Shown here one piece after another: positions 1 through 7,585 of a stretch of DNA of 64,000 nt (within the stretch, counting starts at the first letter, position 1; the number at the start of each line of letters is the position of its first letter). Both the position numbers and the translations under genes were made by a program. Origin of the DNA: Flavisolibacter longurius (GTDB taxonomy: Bacteria > Bacteroidota > Bacteroidia > Chitinophagales > Chitinophagaceae); NCBI GenBank assembly GCA_013327885.1, contig JABUMY010000009.1, forward strand, positions 62,001 through 126,000, in the 5' to 3' direction. The notes beneath the pieces are model-generated. The model saw nothing but the letters and a program-made list of their open reading frames with translations. It had not been told where the DNA came from and did no database searches.

Positions 1-1
1 A

Positions 2-211
2 AGCTTCCTGGCCGACAAAGGTTACGACCAGCAGTTTGGTGCCCGTCCGCTGCACAGGGCCATCCAGAAATACCTGGAAGATCCGCTGGCGGAAGAGATT
101 CTGAACATGAACATTAAGGCCGGCGATGTGTTGAAAGCCGACCTGGATAAGGAGAACAGCAAGCTGGTGTTCAGCATTCGATCTGAAGTGGAACAAGAGT
201 CAAAAGCATAA
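2..211 (+). CDS. ATP-dependent Clp ATPase (ClpC/ClpB type), C-terminal fragment
   Basis: Only the last 69 codons are in the window; the gene begins upstream. The reading frame shows the D2 small-domain signature of class 1 Clp/Hsp100 ATPases: a [20 protein letters not shown]-type segment followed by DPLAEEIL and a short acidic or polar tail. This is the end of the second AAA+ module, which contributes the sensor-2 arginine (GARPL). The family unfolds protein substrates, either for ClpP (ClpC) or for disaggregation (ClpB). The tail is short and no ClpP-loop region is visible, so ClpC and ClpB cannot be separated with certainty; the ending resembles ClpC. The frame stops with TAA at 209-211 and a terminator follows. 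Confidence 0.85.
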   Translation, partial: SFLADKGYDQQFGARPLHRAIQKYLEDPLAEEILNMNIKAGDVLKADLDKENSKLVFSIRSEVEQESKA

Positions 212-230
212 TGACCGGAACGTATAACCG

Positions 231-260
231 AAAACCGTTGGGAGACCAACGGTTTTTTTT
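231..260 (+). terminator. Rho-independent terminator after the Clp gene
   Basis: Perfect 11-bp stem (AAAACCGTTGG / CCAACGGTTTT) with a 4-nt loop, running into a tract of eight T. It lies 20 bp after the Clp stop codon. Confidence 0.85.
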
Positions 261-302
261 ATTTCTAATTGGTGATGGAGCCAGATGATGATGCGATAAG
301 CA

Positions 303-326
303 GGCTGCCTCAACAGCCGGTTTTTT
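303..326 (+). terminator. Second, weaker terminator-like hairpin before cmk
   Basis: A 5-bp GC-rich stem (GGCTG / CAGCC) with a 6-nt loop is followed by GG and six T. It may be a back-up terminator for the Clp transcript. Confidence 0.45.
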
Positions 327-389
327 GTTTGCCGGATTTATACTTTGCGGATTAGGTTTTCCTCGTCATTTTTGCAACATAGACATGCT

Positions 390-1079
390 ATGAAAAAAAT
401 TATTATCACCATTGATGGCTGGTCGTCCTGTGGGAAAAGCACGCTGGCAAAACAGTTGGCGAAAGAGCTGAATTATGTGTACGTGGACAGTGGCGCAATG
501 TACCGGGCCATTACGCTTTATTTTTTGCGTAACCATGTCGACTGGACGGACACAAAGGAAGTAGAGAAAGCCCTGAAGCAGATATCGCTGCAGTTTACAT
601 ACAACGAGGATGCACAGCAGTCGGAGATCTATCTCAATGGCGAGAACGTAGAATATGTAATCAGGGACCTGGTGGTAGCGGAAAAAGTAAGTGATGTTGC
701 CGCCATCAAAGAAGTACGCGATTTTGCCGTAGCACAGCAAAAGAAAATGGGCCGGCACCGCGGGATCGTAATGGACGGTCGGGATATTGGAACGGTTGTT
801 TTTCCGGATGCGGAGCTTAAGATATTTATGACAGCCGACAACGCCGTAAGGGTTCAGCGCAGGTTTAAAGAAATGATCGAAAAGAACCCGGCAACGACCA
901 TGGAAGAAGTAAAGGCCAACCTGGAGATGCGGGATTATATCGATTCGCACCGCGAAGTAAGCCCTTTGCGCAAAGCCGATGATGCCCGCATATTAGACAA
1001 TACCAATCTTACCGAAAAAGAACAGTTTCAAAAAGCGCTGAAATGGGCGCAGCAATTAAAGCTGGTTCCTTCGTCGTAA
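390..1079 (+). CDS. cmk: Cytidylate kinase (CMP/dCMP kinase)
   Basis: Phosphorylates CMP and dCMP to the diphosphates with ATP, a cytosolic step of pyrimidine nucleotide supply. The 229-aa protein has the P-loop GWSSCGKS at residues 10-17, the VDSGAMYRAIT segment that binds the CMP base, and the DGRDIGT motif with the PDAELKIFMTA strand typical of Cmk. A longer frame begins at 345, but the ATG at 390 gives the family's usual N-terminus (MKKIIITIDG) and the usual length of 220-230 aa. It is a single-gene unit closed by a strong terminator about 40 bp downstream. No unusual residues are visible. Confidence 0.95.
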   Translation: MKKIIITIDGWSSCGKSTLAKQLAKELNYVYVDSGAMYRAITLYFLRNHVDWTDTKEVEKALKQISLQFTYNEDAQQSEIYLNGENVEYVIRDLVVAEKVSDVAAIKEVRDFAVAQQKKMGRHRGIVMDGRDIGTVVFPDAELKIFMTADNAVRVQRRFKEMIEKNPATTMEEVKANLEMRDYIDSHREVSPLRKADDARILDNTNLTEKEQFQKALKWAQQLKLVPSS

Positions 1080-1116
1080 AGCTTTACTGGTAGCCATTTT
1101 CCTGACGAAATAATTG

Positions 1117-1166
1117 ACGTGTTGTTGCTGTTCGAATACTTATCAGCAACAACACGTTTTTGTTTT
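1117..1166 (+). terminator. Terminator of cmk
   Basis: Perfect 14-bp inverted repeat (ACGTGTTGTTGCTG and its complement at 1144-1157) with a 13-nt loop, followed by TTTTGTTTT. Confidence 0.85.
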
Positions 1167-1212
1167 AATAACCATTGTTGATAAAAGGCGCAAAAAATAA
1201 TCCGCCTGCCCT

Positions 1213-1243
1213 TTGCATTTTTAAAACGGCCACATTACATTTG
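1213..1243 (+). promoter_or_regulatory. Bacteroidetes promoter (TTG-N20-TACATTTG) for the 1250-1656 RNA
   Basis: A TTG (-33 box) at 1213-1215 and TACATTTG (-7 box, matching TAnnTTTG) at 1236-1243 are separated by 20 nt, the expected spacing for the Bacteroidetes housekeeping sigma factor. This is the only promoter in the window where I find both boxes matching. The predicted transcription start is near 1250. Confidence 0.65.
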
Positions 1244-1249
1244 TCGCAT

Positions 1250-1656
1250 CCGCATCTCCTTTACCGTATTCCTTTGAAACAAACCGCACACAATCCTTTC
1301 TTACGTAAACCGTACCTTTTATCCTTAGCCACATACTGTTTTTATCCTTACGAGTAATCGTATGGCCATCCGTCATCCTATCAATGATCAGCCTATCCTG
1401 TCTGCGAACAACCCTTGTGTCGTTTCCTTAAACCAACAACCATAAATAGTTGTCTGTTCCCTTGCGTCTGCATTGAGCACACATGTCCTAATACCTAATC
1501 ACCGGCGCAAACGTTCTGCGCCCTGACGTTGAGATCGTACCCTGTTCAGTTCCTGTTTGAAAAAGGGGACTGACAGTTGAAAATGTAATAAAGAGGCGAT
1601 AGTTTACGATTGATTCGTGAAACACGAGGTGGCTTTCTAGCCGCCTCTCTTTTTTT
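1250..1656 (+). ncRNA. Candidate structured non-coding RNA of about 400 nt, family unknown
   Basis: The 750-bp stretch between cmk and yidC has no convincing protein gene, but it has its own promoter (1213-1243) and its own intrinsic terminator (1626-1656). The 5' half (about 1250-1430) is pyrimidine-rich and carries five copies of ATCCT (at 1293, 1321, 1344, 1375 and 1395). The 3' half holds clear hairpins: GGCGCA/TGCGCC near 1505-1523, an 11-bp stem with one bulge (CTG-TCAGTTCC with its complement) near 1543-1578, TCGTG/CACGA near 1614-1627, and the terminator stem. I looked for RNase P, tmRNA and SRP RNA consensus segments and did not find them. A long 6S-type rod was not evident either. 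The boundaries are inferred from the promoter and terminator. Confidence 0.5.
1626..1656 (+). terminator. Terminator of the candidate RNA
   Basis: GAGGTGGCT pairs with AGCCGCCTC (9 bp, one G-U) across a TTCT loop and is followed by TCT and a run of T. The opposite strand lacks a T-run, so it acts on the plus strand. Confidence 0.8.
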
Positions 1657-1774
1657 GGTAGTATCGATGGCGACAAGTTTCAAAATGTCTCGTTATCATT
1701 AAATGTTTGTGTGAATTAAACAGCTTCTTTATAGTAAGTGTGACAGGCTAAACGTTCATTGTTTTTAATGCATA

Positions 1775-1805
1775 AAAAAAGACCGGTTATCAACCGGTCT
1801 TTTTT
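1775..1805. terminator. Bidirectional terminator at the 3' end of yidC
   Basis: AAAAAAGACCGGTT pairs with AACCGGTCTTTTTT across a 3-nt loop. A-run and T-run flanks allow it to work in both directions. It lies 25 bp past the yidC stop. Confidence 0.85.
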
Positions 1806-1829
1806 GTTCACTGCATACTATCGAATGCA

Positions 1830-3680
1830 TTAGCGTTTGCGTTGCTGGCGTTCCTGCACCTGCTTTTGCTGCTCCTGCATTTGTTCCAGCCGCTCCTGCC
1901 ATTTTGATTTGGTCTTTGGCTTTTTACGGTTCTCCTCAATTTTTGCAAGGATCTTATCGTGGTTGATAATGTAGTTCTGGATAATGAACTGCAGCACCAG
2001 CGTAATGATATTCGATACGGTATAATACCAGGTTAGGCCAGATGGCAGCTTGTTAAACACAAACAGGAGAACGATCGGGAAAAAATACGGCATGTACTTT
2101 AGTACCGGGTTGCCCTGGTCGGGAGTAGAGGCCATGGCGTACAGGGAAATAAGGAAAGAGGTAACTACGGCGGTAATGGTGAACAGGCTCACATGATCGC
2201 CATACAGCGGAATGGTGAATGGCAACTGCAGAACCGAGTCGTACTGCGACAGGTCATCCGCCCACAAAAAGCCTTGTCCACGCAGGGCAACATTGGAATT
2301 GAAAAAGCTATAAAGGGCAAAGAAGATCGGGATCTGCAGGAGCGCCGGTACACAGCCACCAAGAGGGTTCACACCCGCTTCTCGAAACAGCTTCATTTGC
2401 TCCATGCTCATCGCTTGCTGGTCGCCGCCTGTTTTTACTTTCAATTGCTCAATCTCCGGACGCAGCACTTTCATTTTTGCGCCACTGAGGTAGCTGCTAT
2501 AGGTAAGCGGTGAAATTACGAGGCGAATCAGGAGCGTCAGCATCAGGATAACGATGCCGTAATTGTTGGTAAACTGGTCAAAGAAATTAAAGGCCGGCAA
2601 TACAATAAAGCGGTTGATGTATTTTACAAAAGCAAAAATTCCGCTTCCCAGGTCCACCATGTCCTCCATGTCATTGTTGTACTGCTTCAGCGTAGAGTAA
2701 TCATTAGGACCAAAATAAATAGCAAGCGGAATGGCGGCGGAGCCTGTGCCCTGCACCGGAGCCTGCATGTTGGCCGTTGCTTTTACCACCATATTGCTTT
2801 TGTCGGTTGGTGCAGACCAAATAACATTGCCGCTGCTAAAGCCTTCTTTTGCCAACAGCGTAGCATTGAAGAACTGCTGCTTTACGGCAACCCAGTTAAC
2901 CTTGCCATTAAACTCCTTGCTGCCACCGCCCGCCGCAATGTGATCGTCAAAATCGCCATCAAAGAAGTAGCCAACTTTCGACTGGCCTCTTTCATATTCG
3001 AGGTCTTTTTGCTGCTGTACGGCACTGTTTTGCCAGGTCAGGTTCAGCACATTGGCCCCCAATACCTGCTGCACGCCATTGATCAATATGGTAAAGTCAA
3101 CCATGTAATTGTTTGGCTTTACTACAAAACGGTGCACAATTTCCTGGCCTTCGGAAGAACGGGTGCTGTAGCTGATGACCGTGCTGTCGGGTGTTTCTTT
3201 TTTCTCTGTAAGGGTAAAATAAATCTGGTCGATAGCTGCGGGACGGTTAGGCCCTGCAGAAATATTATAGGTGATCTTATCAAAATCCGTAGCCGCCATT
3301 TTTACAAAGCTGCTATCGGGGTTGTTGAATTTTTTCAGTTCTACCGCTTTGATCTGGCCGCCTTTGTTGGTAAAAACAACATTAAGTAGGTCCGTGGCTA
3401 CCGGCGTGGTGGTTTCGGTACCGTCCAGTGCAAGTTGAAAACCGGCGCTGTCAGCAGCCGTGCGTACAACAGGAGCAGCCGTAGCTGATGCAGGCGTGCT
3501 CTTGTAATTGGCGATGGAGTCCTGCGCTCTTTTGGTGCTGTCCTGCACACGCTTTAGTTCGTCCTGCTTTTTCTTTTCGGCTAAGTAAACACCTTGTTCT
3601 TTGTTGTTGTAGTAGAAATAGCCAAAAAACAAAATGGCCAAAACAATAAAACCAATGACGGTATTGCGGTCAAAATTCAT
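1830..3680 (-). CDS. yidC: Membrane protein insertase YidC/Oxa1
   Basis: Inserts and folds inner-membrane proteins, alone or with SecYEG. The 616-aa product has the diderm architecture: an N-terminal transmembrane anchor (about residues 7-24), a low-complexity linker, a large periplasmic domain (about 80-340), then the five-helix core. The core includes the segment LLIRLVISPLTY, whose arginine lies in the hydrophilic groove, and it is followed by a cytoplasmic helical region and a strongly basic tail rich in Q, K and R. The start is the ATG at 3680, preceded by AAGGATAGA. A longer TTG-initiated frame is rejected because the -7 element at 3702-3709 lies inside it. In many Bacteroidota yidC sits beside pyrG; here pyrG is 20 kb away. 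Confidence 0.95.
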   Translation of the reverse strand: MNFDRNTVIGFIVLAILFFGYFYYNNKEQGVYLAEKKKQDELKRVQDSTKRAQDSIANYKSTPASATAAPVVRTAADSAGFQLALDGTETTTPVATDLLNVVFTNKGGQIKAVELKKFNNPDSSFVKMAATDFDKITYNISAGPNRPAAIDQIYFTLTEKKETPDSTVISYSTRSSEGQEIVHRFVVKPNNYMVDFTILINGVQQVLGANVLNLTWQNSAVQQQKDLEYERGQSKVGYFFDGDFDDHIAAGGGSKEFNGKVNWVAVKQQFFNATLLAKEGFSSGNVIWSAPTDKSNMVVKATANMQAPVQGTGSAAIPLAIYFGPNDYSTLKQYNNDMEDMVDLGSGIFAFVKYINRFIVLPAFNFFDQFTNNYGIVILMLTLLIRLVISPLTYSSYLSGAKMKVLRPEIEQLKVKTGGDQQAMSMEQMKLFREAGVNPLGGCVPALLQIPIFFALYSFFNSNVALRGQGFLWADDLSQYDSVLQLPFTIPLYGDHVSLFTITAVVTSFLISLYAMASTPDQGNPVLKYMPYFFPIVLLFVFNKLPSGLTWYYTVSNIITLVLQFIIQNYIINHDKILAKIEENRKKPKTKSKWQERLEQMQEQQKQVQERQQRKR

Positions 3681-3701
3681 TCTATCCTTGTTTAAAGGCC
3701 G

Positions 3702-3709
3702 CAAAGATA
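3702..3709 (-). promoter_or_regulatory. yidC promoter -7 element
   Basis: The minus strand reads TATCTTTG (TAnnTTTG), 21 bp upstream of the yidC ATG. This fixes the start codon downstream of it. Confidence 0.55.
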
Positions 3710-3801
3710 GCAGTTGGGCGCCAGTTTTGGGGGAAGCCGCCGGTGAGCCCGGCTTCTAAACAGGAGTTTGCGGGGTTTTAAGAAGAAATTGGGAAAGTCA
3801 T

Positions 3802-3994
3802 TTAAACACGAATTTTTGCACGAATTACACGAACAGCATCTTTCGGTAACCTTTCCTTCCCTTACAAATGCCTTAAAGCAGGTAGGTAAAGGGCGGAAAA
3901 CGCTTCATCATTTGGAAACCACTATTTACCTGTTTAGCCATTCAAAAACCTCTTGCGCTGTCGACAAACAATTCGTGCAAAAATTCGTGTTTAA
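3802..3994. mobile_element. MITE-like element with 25-bp perfect terminal inverted repeats
   Basis: The 25 bp at 3802-3826 (TTAAACACGAATTTTTGCAC, then GAATT) are perfectly complementary to 3970-3994. They bound a 193-bp segment without a convincing gene. The right arm overlaps the stop codon of the neighbouring SDR gene, whose TAA is read from 3993-3991. No clear target-site duplication is visible, so a relict or a large-loop RNA hairpin is an alternative. It fills most of the 310-bp yidC-SDR gap. Confidence 0.5.
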
Positions 3995-4851
3995 CCATTT
4001 ACAATTTCCCCGCCATTCGGGTGTAGCACCTGCCCGTTGAAATAAGAGCCGTCTTCCGAAGCCAGAAAAAGATAGCTCGTGGCCACTTCAACCGGCTCAC
4101 CGGCCCGGCCCATGGGCACATCAGACCCAAATTCTTTTACCTTTTTAGCATCGAAAGAGCCCACAATAAGTGGTGTCCAGATGGGACCTGGTGCCACAGC
4201 GTTTACCCTGATCTGTTTATCTTTTAACTGGGCGCTGAGGCTGCGGGTAAACGTGACAATAGCGCCTTTGGTTGCCGAATAATCGAGCAGGGAAGGGCTG
4301 CCGCGATAAGCTGTTACCGAGGTGGTATTGATAATGGAAGCGCCTTTTTTCAGGTGCTTCAGTGCATATTTGGTAAACCAGAACAGCGAGAAGAAATTGG
4401 TCTCGAACGTGGACAGCAACTGTTTTGTACTGATGTCTTCAATGGATTCCTGTTCGGTTTGCGTGGCCGCATTGTTCACCAGGATGTCAAGCCCACCAAG
4501 CCCTTTTACGGCAGCCGCCACGGCCTTTTTGCAGAATGCTTCCTCCCTGATATTCCCCGGCAGGAGGATGCATTTCTGTCCATACGCTTCAACGTCTTTT
4601 TTTACCGCTTCTGCATCCTGGTGTTCATTCATGTAAACGATGGCCACATCGGCACCTTCCTGTGCAAAGAGCCGGGCCGTGGCGCCACCGATTCCGCTGT
4701 CGCCGCCTGTGATCAGGGCTTTTTTCCCTTCCAGTTTTTTTCTTTTTTCTGTGCGTTCGGTTACCGGTTTTGGTTTCATTTTCTTTTCTATACCGGGCAG
4801 ACTTTGCTCCTGTGGCGGCCGTAGGGTTTTGGGGGCTTTTCCTTTTTGCAT
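3991..4851 (-). CDS. SDR-family oxidoreductase, YghA / general stress protein 39 type
   Basis: NAD(P)-dependent short-chain dehydrogenase of the subfamily with an extended, proline- and lysine-rich N-terminus. In 286 aa it shows the cofactor motif TGGDSGIG (about residues 48-55), NNAA, the catalytic Ser178 and the YSATK pair Tyr191/Lys195. The C-terminus HPNGGEIVNG is the usual end of this subfamily. Homologues are often induced by general or osmotic stress; the substrate is not known. The stop codon lies inside the right arm of the MITE-like repeat (3970-3994), so an insertion apparently landed exactly at the 3' end without shortening the protein. It is transcribed alone, toward yidC. Confidence 0.85.
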   Translation of the reverse strand: MQKGKAPKTLRPPQEQSLPGIEKKMKPKPVTERTEKRKKLEGKKALITGGDSGIGGATARLFAQEGADVAIVYMNEHQDAEAVKKDVEAYGQKCILLPGNIREEAFCKKAVAAAVKGLGGLDILVNNAATQTEQESIEDISTKQLLSTFETNFFSLFWFTKYALKHLKKGASIINTTSVTAYRGSPSLLDYSATKGAIVTFTRSLSAQLKDKQIRVNAVAPGPIWTPLIVGSFDAKKVKEFGSDVPMGRAGEPVEVATSYLFLASEDGSYFNGQVLHPNGGEIVNG

Positions 4852-4911
4852 AAAAAATAAAAATTTATAACGGCAGCTAAAATTTTTATACCATCGTATT
4901 GGTGTTACCCT

Positions 4912-4919
4912 TATTTTTG
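4912..4919 (+). promoter_or_regulatory. Promoter -7 element of tRNA-Ala
   Basis: TATTTTTG (TAnnTTTG), 17 bp upstream of the mature tRNA 5' end. Confidence 0.55.
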
Positions 4920-4935
4920 CTGCCGCTTCGGCAAT

Positions 4936-5009
<74 letters not shown>

Positions 5010-5029
5010 CTGAAAATCAAAAGAAAAAA

Positions 5030-5062
5030 CCCTTTCAGTATTGAACTGAAAGGGTTTTCTTT
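5030..5062 (+). terminator. Terminator of tRNA-Ala
   Basis: CCCTTTCAGT pairs with ACTGAAAGGG (10 bp) and is followed by TTTTCTTTT. An A-run on the other side may make it bidirectional. Confidence 0.85.
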
Positions 5063-5507
5063 TGATGCATTTTCATGTGGTAAAACTGCACAACGCTTTA
5101 TTTAGAGACCTTTTTTCCTTCCCCAAAAAGCAGTAGCTATTTCAGTCCTCAGAGTTCATTTGCGCATGAACTCAAAATTCTAATCACAGCTTGTTCTAAA
5201 ACTATAACCTGATAAATAGAAAACTATCACTATTTGTATAGCGGTGACTAGCATACGAATATTAGGATTAATGACAATATTTTTTGCGGATTTATTTGCG
5301 GAACCTATATTTACCCCTACCGAAGCTCATGTATAATACAAAGCAGGAGATTCTTTTTTCGGTTTGATCCGTTCTCTACTCCTACGAAATTTCCGTAAAC
5401 TGTTGCTTGCTATTTCACAATATCCGTGAGGCCTTGTTTCGACAAGAAGTGGTCTATTCTTAACTATTATAGAAATTCAAAACGCCTCGATTTAAACAAG
5501 CAACGCC
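5063..5507. other. Intergenic stretch with a possible promoter
   Basis: 445 bp with no supported gene. A TTG at 5284-5286 and TATATTTA at 5306-5313 (one base off TAnnTTTG) are 19 nt apart and could start the MbnP/MbnH-like transcript with a leader of about 190 nt. Apart from a small CTTGT/ACAAG hairpin near 5433 I see nothing else. Confidence 0.3.
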
Positions 5508-6320
5508 ATGAGACGATTCATCCTCCTTACCGTAACAACCGTATTATTTGTATCTGCCTGTAAAAAGGAAGATCAGCCCTCTGAAGCTGACAACGCCATA
5601 AAAAGCGAGCTGACATTGGAATTTGACAATGTAGCCGGCAACCAGCAACTGGCACTGAATTCCGGTAATTATACCAATGGGGCTGGAGAACGATTCAATG
5701 TTACTTTTCTGCAGTATTATATCTCCAACATTCGCCTGAAAAAAACAAATGGAACTGAGTTTGTCGTACCGCAAAACGAAAGTTATTTTCTTATCCAGGA
5801 ACACAAGCCCAGTACAAGCTTTTGTAAACTTTCGGTGCCGGAAGGTGAGTACAGTGAAGTTAGTTTTACGATTGGTGTCGACAGTCTTCGAAGCACAAAA
5901 CCCATTACCGAACGAACCGGCGTATTGGACCCCGCAAATTATCCCGATGGTCATGAAGGCATTTATTGGAATTGGAACAGCGGCTATATCTTTTTGAAAA
6001 TGGAAGGCGATTCTCCCGCAGCGCCGGCGGATCCCAGTGGTGCAAAAAAATTCCGTTTCCACATTGGCGGCTTTGGTGGCTATTCATCGCCAACGGCCAA
6101 TAACATCAGGGAAACCACTGTTCGCCTAACGGAAGGAAACGTTACGGTAAAAACAGGCCGCAAGCCGGAAGTGCACTTAACCATGGACGTTATGAAGATT
6201 ATGAAAGGCTCCAGTACGGTAAGTCTTGCTGCCAATTCAACCGTAATGTTTGGTGCCTATAGCAGCAATGTAGCCGACAATTATAAGAATGCGTTTACGC
6301 ATGGACATACGCATAATTGA
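5508..6320 (+). CDS. MbnP-like lipoprotein (copper-chaperone-type, partner of the diheme enzyme)
   Basis: 270-aa lipoprotein: signal peptide ending FVSAC with lipidation at Cys18, then a beta-rich domain resembling the MbnP family (periplasmic copper-binding proteins first described in methanobactin operons). Family-like features are the FNVTFLQYYISNIRL segment, GHEGIYWNWNSGYIFLKMEG with Trp154 and Trp156, FRFHIGG with His185, and a His-rich C-terminus (HGHTHN). In characterised MbnP a tryptophan is oxidised to kynurenine by MbnH to create a high-affinity copper site. Here an MbnH-like gene follows after 47 bp, and no methanobactin synthesis genes are nearby. Assignment to the family is by motif reading; copper binding is inferred. 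Confidence 0.7.
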   Translation: MRRFILLTVTTVLFVSACKKEDQPSEADNAIKSELTLEFDNVAGNQQLALNSGNYTNGAGERFNVTFLQYYISNIRLKKTNGTEFVVPQNESYFLIQEHKPSTSFCKLSVPEGEYSEVSFTIGVDSLRSTKPITERTGVLDPANYPDGHEGIYWNWNSGYIFLKMEGDSPAAPADPSGAKKFRFHIGGFGGYSSPTANNIRETTVRLTEGNVTVKTGRKPEVHLTMDVMKIMKGSSTVSLAANSTVMFGAYSSNVADNYKNAFTHGHTHN

Positions 6321-6367
6321 TAACCAGAGGAAACGGTTGTTTATTCTTTCATTTCAAAACCCGCAGT

Positions 6368-7396
6368 ATGAAAAAGTTTGGTTTGCTTATTTCCCTGGTG
6401 GTAATCATTCTCGCCTGTCAAAAAGGAGTGGAAAAGCAAATTGAAGACTTGTTTGGTTTTCAAAAGCCCGTCAATTTTCCAGCGCCAGTTTACAAGCTGG
6501 CGCAAAACCCCGTAACAAAAGATGGCTTTGAACTGGGCCGAGCCCTTTTCTACGAGCCGATGCTTTCCGGTGATAACACCATCTCCTGTGGCACCTGTCA
6601 CATTCAGTCTGCCGCTTTTACACATCATGGGCATGACCTAAGCCATGGGATCGAAGACCGGTTGGGCAAACGCAATTCGCAGCCAATTCAGAACATGGCC
6701 TGGAACACAACGTTTATGTGGGACGGTGGCATTTTTGACCTGGACCTGCAGCCCATTGCACCCATTGAAAACAGCGTGGAAATGGGACATACCCTTGGTG
6801 GTGCGTTGCAAAAGCTGCGCGGAAGTTCCAAGTATCCGGGATTGTTTCAACGTGCATTTGGCAGTACAGAAATAACTTCTGCCCGTATGCTGCAGGCGCT
6901 TAGCCAGTTTATGGTCATGATGATTAGTGCCGATAGTAAATACGACAAAGTAAAGCGGGGTGAGGGAGTAAGCTTCACACCGGCGGAGCAGGAAGGTTAT
7001 ACCATCTTCCAGGCAAAATGCGGCACTTGTCACCAAGAGCCGCTTTTCACCGACCAATCATTCCGCAACAATGGCTTGGCTGTACGGCCACAAGACCTGG
7101 GTCGATGGGAAGTGACGGCGCAAGAAGGGGACAAATACCGGTTCAAAGTGCCGTCTCTTAGAAATGTTATGCTAACGCCACCCTATATGCATGATGGCCG
7201 CATTTTGAATATCGATGGTGTGTTGGATCATTACACCAGTGACGTACAAAACACGCAAAACCTTGATCCCTTGTTTCGCAACGGGAGTGCTTTGGGAATA
7301 GCCTTGTCGGCAAACGAAAGAACAAAGATCAAAGCCTTTTTAGCGACACTAACGGATGATGCTTTTATTCAGGACAAACGTTTTGCAGAGCAATAA
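6368..7396 (+). CDS. MbnH-like diheme cytochrome c peroxidase-family lipoprotein
   Basis: 342-aa diheme protein with two CXXCH heme-binding motifs, CGTCH at residues 74-78 and CGTCH at 218-222, in the two-domain arrangement of the bacterial CcpA/MauG/MbnH superfamily. Conserved blocks include RNSQPIQN, MWDGG, PSLRNV, PPYMHDGR and the terminal helix region with LxALTD. A lipobox (ILAC, Cys17) follows the signal peptide, so it is membrane-anchored in the periplasm. The start is the ATG at 6368; the longer frame from 6317 overlaps the previous stop and hides the signal peptide. Adjacent to and co-directional with the MbnP-like gene, so its likely substrate is that protein. It could instead be a general peroxide-reducing CcpA enzyme. 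Confidence 0.78.
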   Translation: MKKFGLLISLVVIILACQKGVEKQIEDLFGFQKPVNFPAPVYKLAQNPVTKDGFELGRALFYEPMLSGDNTISCGTCHIQSAAFTHHGHDLSHGIEDRLGKRNSQPIQNMAWNTTFMWDGGIFDLDLQPIAPIENSVEMGHTLGGALQKLRGSSKYPGLFQRAFGSTEITSARMLQALSQFMVMMISADSKYDKVKRGEGVSFTPAEQEGYTIFQAKCGTCHQEPLFTDQSFRNNGLAVRPQDLGRWEVTAQEGDKYRFKVPSLRNVMLTPPYMHDGRILNIDGVLDHYTSDVQNTQNLDPLFRNGSALGIALSANERTKIKAFLATLTDDAFIQDKRFAEQ

Positions 7397-7515
7397 ATAA
7401 TCGCTTTGACAGGTTTCGCCATCTTTAAATTGGAAAAACGGTTTTTGTATGAACTACTTTTTAAAAGTTGTTTTTTTCTAATTGAATCACGGAGCATTCT
7501 ACTGCAATAAAGAGA

Positions 7516-7553
7516 AACGAAAGCCTGCCAGTTTACTGGCAGGCTTTCGTTTT
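7516..7553. terminator. Bidirectional terminator between convergent genes
   Basis: AAAGCCTGCCAGT pairs with ACTGGCAGGCTTT (13 bp, 2-nt loop) and is followed by CGTTTTAT. It sits between the MbnH-like gene and the SDR gene. Confidence 0.8.
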
Positions 7554-7585
7554 ATCCAAACTTGTATAAAACTTCAAAAAGCATT

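Noticed and set aside
1175-1357. 60-codon frame in the cmk-yidC gap
   Set aside because: It starts upstream of the promoter that fits the region and encodes a composition-biased peptide; the RNA reading is better supported.
1250-1656. RNase P RNA, tmRNA or 6S RNA
   Set aside because: The RNase P core segments, tmRNA tRNA-like ends and a 6S-type long rod are not found, so I leave the family unassigned.
3768-4040. 90-codon frame across the MITE-like element
   Set aside because: It runs through both inverted repeats and into the antisense of the SDR gene; no start signal or coding character.
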